From: Larix sibirica
Lineage: Eukaryota; Streptophyta; Pinopsida; Pinales; Pinaceae
Length of the DNA stretch: 21,691 bases
Reading direction: 5' to 3'
Assembly: GCA_004151065.3 (NCBI GenBank)
Contig: NWUY0300017923.1
Coordinates: forward strand, 79,197 to 100,887
Shown: one piece after another, positions 19,414 through 21,691 of the stretch
How the letters are laid out: every line of letters starts with the position of its first letter
Numbering within the stretch: the first letter of the stretch is position 1
Notes under the pieces: generated by a model
The model's input: only the letters and a program-made list of their open reading frames with translations
What the model was told of the DNA's origin: nothing
The model's database searches: none
Translations under genes and position numbers: made by a program

Positions 19414-19848
19414 GAAAACCGGACAAACCCTGACAAGGAAATAGAGAAACAAAACCCAGGAGCAGTGTAAATAAAAAATTCCCACTTTTTGTTGGTTGGT
19501 ACTAAGCCGGTCTTTGAAAAGACCTGCTGGACTCCAGGTTCCACTGCTCAACCGGAAAAAACCTCGTCAAAAACAAAACAACAGGAGGGCACAAGAGTCA
19601 CGGGCAAAGGAAAACGAAAAAACCGAAAGCGATAAACCCCACTGAAAAGACAAAGGAGGACGCCCGTATCCACAAGATAGAGAACCCGAGAAAATACCAC
19701 CCAAACCAAGGAACCGTGAGGCCACTAGCCCTCCAACCCGGACTACCAAGGAAAAATGCAGGCCACCTAGCAAACGCACAGCGCGTGTGAGACAGACAGC
19801 CGAGCCATATACCTCACATAGGCCGCGAACCAACACGACCATACACAA
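19414..19848 (-). other. LINE 5' UTR with internal promoter expected
   Basis: About 435 bp, clearly richer in G+C and CpG than the flanks. Plant L1 elements transcribe from an internal promoter in this region; no specific motif can be named here. Short open frames in it (93 codons at 19848-19567; the upstream part of 19551-19414) have no recognised similarity. Confidence 0.65.
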
Positions 19849-20053
19849 GTGGTCAACAATATTTTTGATGCTGATGTTTCAAATGGGAATAATTGTAATG
19901 ATGAAGTTCTTTGCGTTCCAACATTACTTTATGGTGATTTTGGTCTTCAGGTTGTAGTTGCAAAGGAATTTTAAAATATTTCTCTGCAACGATATGTTCC
20001 AAAACACGATGATATCATGATTGAAATCCCAACAAATATTTGGGGGATAATTT
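19843..20053 (+). pseudogene. Unrecognised coding-like relic beside the LINE 5' end
   Basis: From 19861 the plus strand reads IFDADVSNGNNCNDEVLCVP, LLYGDFGLQVVVAKEF, a TAA at 19972-19974, then NISLQRYVPKHDDIMIEIPT and IWGII before TGA. The amino-acid composition is protein-like, with one internal stop in about 65 codons, in otherwise A+T-rich DNA. I do not recognise the family and it does not resemble later protease exons. It could be an exon of a neighbouring gene or transposon cut by the LINE. Confidence 0.4.
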
Positions 20054-20409
20054 GATCAATAATACACCAAACTAAAAACTAGCGAAGGTGCCTGTACAAT
20101 GGATGGTTGCACATTTTTCCTCTTAAATAACTTTATCTCTTTGAACATAGCCTAAGTTTTGACTAGAAATATTGCTAAATGTTGAAAATTAATAAAATTT
20201 CCCATTTTTATTTTGCAATTCTTCAATCTGGTATACCTATACATTTGAGAAAAGAGTCAAGGATATTAGTTTTAGTGTTCCAACTTTTACATTGTACAAT
20301 GTTGAATGTGGTGTGGTTTTTGCATTTAAATGTTCCTGGAGCATTTTCAAAGCTGGGTAGCGTTTCGTAGTGATATGCCATGATGATATTTTCTCTAGAG
20401 AATTTCTAG
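20054..20409. other. A+T-rich stretch, nothing firm
   Basis: A 63-codon open frame at 20179-20370 has no recognised similarity. The sequence just before the fucosyltransferase piece could be intron, but no acceptor can be fixed. Confidence 0.4.
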
Positions 20410-20872
20410 GACATTAAGTTCTATGGATTTGGGAAGCTAGTTCAAGGATCTAAGGAAAGCACATGTGATATGTCGTGGAGATTCAAGCCTAAAGTTGGGA
20501 GGGTTGATGTGCTCTACAAGGATTACAAAAGGTTTTCCCTGCAAATCTCCAATCCCAATTCATGCAACTACATAGTGTTCGGTGTTGGGGACTGGCATTC
20601 ATGGAAAAAAGATTGGAGAAGGAAGCATAAGAAACCTATAGGGTTTGTGCCTGAGAGGCTGAAGCCCTTGACTGAGATGCCTGTAGTGGGAGAAGCTGTG
20701 AATGATTCTATTCCCGAGGTGAAATTTGAGGGGACTTTTAGTAAAAGTAAGTACCTGATGTATTCATGTGGTGGGAATTATTGTAAACAGATGAGTCAGT
20801 ATCTGTGGAGTTTTATGTGTGCATTAGGTGAGGCTAAGTACTTGAATAGATTTTTTTTTTATGGAATTGGAT
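20410..20872 (+). pseudogene. O-fucosyltransferase-family fragment
   Basis: The frame reads FYGFGKLVQGSKESTCDMSW, FKPKVGRVDVLYKDYKRFSL, PVVGEAVNDSIPEVKFEGTF, KYLMYSCGGNYC and YLWSFMCALGEAKYLNR. This pattern belongs to the start of the catalytic region of a plant GDP-fucose O-fucosyltransferase family (Golgi type II membrane proteins). The frame is closed upstream by TAG at 20407-20409 where the family likely has a Leu codon. After LNR a run of ten T (20851-20860) throws the frame off by one; in the shifted frame MELD follows, as expected. The N-terminal membrane anchor and the rest of the glycosyltransferase domain are missing. Either a pseudogene fragment or an exon with a homopolymer sequencing error; the upstream TAG and missing remainder favour a pseudogene. 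Family assignment is from memory. Confidence 0.7.
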
Positions 20873-20950
20873 GTTAAATTTCTGCTATCAACTAGCCGCA
20901 AAAAAAGTTGGCTCTTGTTATAAAATCCATTTCAATCATTTAATAAGTGT

Positions 20951-21140
20951 AAAGTAACTTAAACATTATTTTTTAAGTTACCTTTTACATGCCTTAATTT
21001 ATAAGTTACTTTTGCATGCTTTTTAATATTCATTTTTAAGTTACTTTAGTGTATAAATTAACTTCAATGTAAAAGTGCTTCTAACTTATCTTATAAAAGT
21101 GGGTCATTTATTTTAATGTAAAAAATAACTTATTTGTAAA
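20951..21140. repeat. Scattered AAGTTACTTT repeats in both orientations
   Basis: AAAGTAACTTA at 20951-20961 is the reverse complement of TAAGTTACTTT at 21002-21012 and 21037-21047, with variants near 20974, 21088 and 21126. The copies are about 25-40 bp apart with ACATGC or GCATGC words between. It could be a small foldback element or chance A+T-rich structure. Confidence 0.45.
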
Positions 21141-21429
21141 AGTGAGGTTATAGGAAAAGTTAGAGAAGGAAGGGATTTGATTTTGTTACTCAACAAGCTC
21201 ATTGTGCACCCTTCACCACGTGAACCAACGTCTACCTAATAGGTGGCACCTTGGTTATTTTTTATGGCTTTCTTAAAAGGGCATAATTTCGACATCAATA
21301 GTCTATTTTTAGTGTTGTTTATTTTGATTTGCCTACTTTTTTTAGACTTTACATCCAAACGATCAATTTTTGCTTTTGAATCCTACACTAGCACCACAAC
21401 TCTCTAGATGGTTTTGTGTGACATAAGAA
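21141..21429. other. Noncoding stretch before the copia piece
   Basis: No open frame or motif of note. It may be decayed copia sequence upstream of the recognised polymerase segment. Confidence 0.35.
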
Positions 21430-21691
21430 GCCGTTGGTGATTTTGTTGGTGATCCTTCAAATTAACATCGTACACTTTCATGATTCCAACAAGTCTTTAC
21501 TCTTTTGGTTCAAGTTTTAGAAACTCATTATCCAACTACACTTGCAAAAGCTTCTAGCCATCTAGATTGGGATGCAACAATGAATGAAGAACATCATTAA
21601 TTACTAGTGAATGATACTTGGGATCTTGTACCTCTTTCGAACGCTGGTCTATAGAACTAAGTATGCATAAATGACGCAAGGTAGGTCGGTC
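21430..21691 (+). mobile_element. Decayed Ty1/copia pol segment (start of reverse transcriptase)
   Basis: One frame reads DFVGDPSN, then a linker, then LAKASSHLDWDATMNEEHH and LLVNDTWDLVPLS, the usual approach to the RVT_2 domain of copia polyproteins. After a one-base loss near 21647 the next frame gives VYRTKYA, the following block. Stops at 21463 (TAA), 21481 (TGA), 21598 (TAA) and 21668 (TAA) show it is dead. It runs off the right edge of the window; LTRs, gag, integrase and RNase H of this copy are not seen. It is not shown to belong to the LTR-like sequence at 9232-9789. Confidence 0.85.

Larger units (their letters stand above)
13308..19848 (-). mobile_element. Near full-length plant L1 LINE retrotransposon
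   Basis: A 6.5-kb non-LTR retrotransposon on the minus strand: 5' UTR (about 19848-19414), ORF1 (19413-17701), ORF2 (17701-13582), 3' UTR, poly(A) signal and a 16-bp A tail (T run 13308-13323). L1 elements copy their RNA into DNA at a nick made by their own endonuclease. All expected domains are present: DUF4283 and CCHC knuckle in ORF1; APE endonuclease, reverse transcriptase, zf-RVT and RNase H in ORF2. It lies antisense inside the protease gene's intron 4. ORF1 has one in-frame stop; ORF2 has six stops and two frameshifts, so it is inactive. It is richer in G+C and CpG than its surroundings. The 5' edge is placed where composition changes; I found no clear target-site duplication. Confidence 0.93.

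Noticed and set aside
19567-19848. 93-codon minus-strand open frame in the LINE 5' UTR as an extra LINE protein
   Set aside because: No ORF of this kind is usual in plant L1 elements, its composition is low in charged residues and the region fits a G+C-rich 5' UTR.
13290-19870. Short TATTTTT match at both LINE edges as a target-site duplication
   Set aside because: The match overlaps the poly(A) tail and is A+T-only, so it has no weight as a duplication.
20179-20370. 63-codon plus-strand open frame upstream of the fucosyltransferase piece
   Set aside because: It is in A+T-rich sequence, has no recognised similarity and cannot be joined to the following piece by a visible splice site.

Overview
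The window looks like nuclear DNA from a seed plant with a large, transposon-rich genome. A conifer or other gymnosperm is my best guess, but that is inference. The evidence is plant-type gene families (an ASPR1/AP36-like aspartic protease and a plant O-fucosyltransferase family piece), GT-AG introns, a plant L1 LINE whose ORF2 ends in an RNase H domain, Ty1/copia debris and an A+T-rich background full of decayed repeats. I see no intact protein-coding gene, no RNA gene and no CRISPR array.

Layout. 1-3760: A+T-rich noncoding DNA with one weak CA-rich repeat. 3760-4480: a tandem array whose core keeps an exact 45-bp period, made of ACGTT motifs about 11 bp apart, with a 10-bp inverted repeat on its left side. 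5170-9800: noncoding DNA unusually rich in short tandem duplications (units of 24-30, 69, 83, 112 and 485 bp). It ends in a probable degenerate copia-type LTR followed by a primer-binding-site-like sequence; a single N lies on the junction of the 83-bp duplication. 10855-13041: four exons of a secreted or vacuolar A1 aspartic protease, disabled by a frameshift in the catalytic motif, a second frameshift, a premature TAG and a lost splice donor. 13308-19848: an essentially full-length L1-type LINE on the minus strand, inserted in what would be intron 4 of the protease. It has a 5' UTR, ORF1 (DUF4283 plus CCHC knuckle), ORF2 (endonuclease, reverse transcriptase, zf-RVT, RNase H), a poly(A) signal and a poly(A) tail. 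19843-20053: a short coding-like relic I do not recognise. 20410-20880: a piece of an O-fucosyltransferase-family gene. 21430-21691: a decayed copia reverse transcriptase region running off the window.

How the parts relate. The genes do not form a working pathway; this is a record of decay. Many lesions (stops in the LINE and copia piece, the catalytic Thr change in the protease, unit differences in the 45-bp array) fit C-to-T or G-to-A changes, as expected from deamination of methylated cytosine in silenced plant DNA. The LINE is visibly richer in G+C and CpG than its flanks and its domains are almost complete, so it probably arrived later than most of the surrounding debris. Its most notable feature is the ORF1/ORF2 junction, where stop and start overlap as TAATG.
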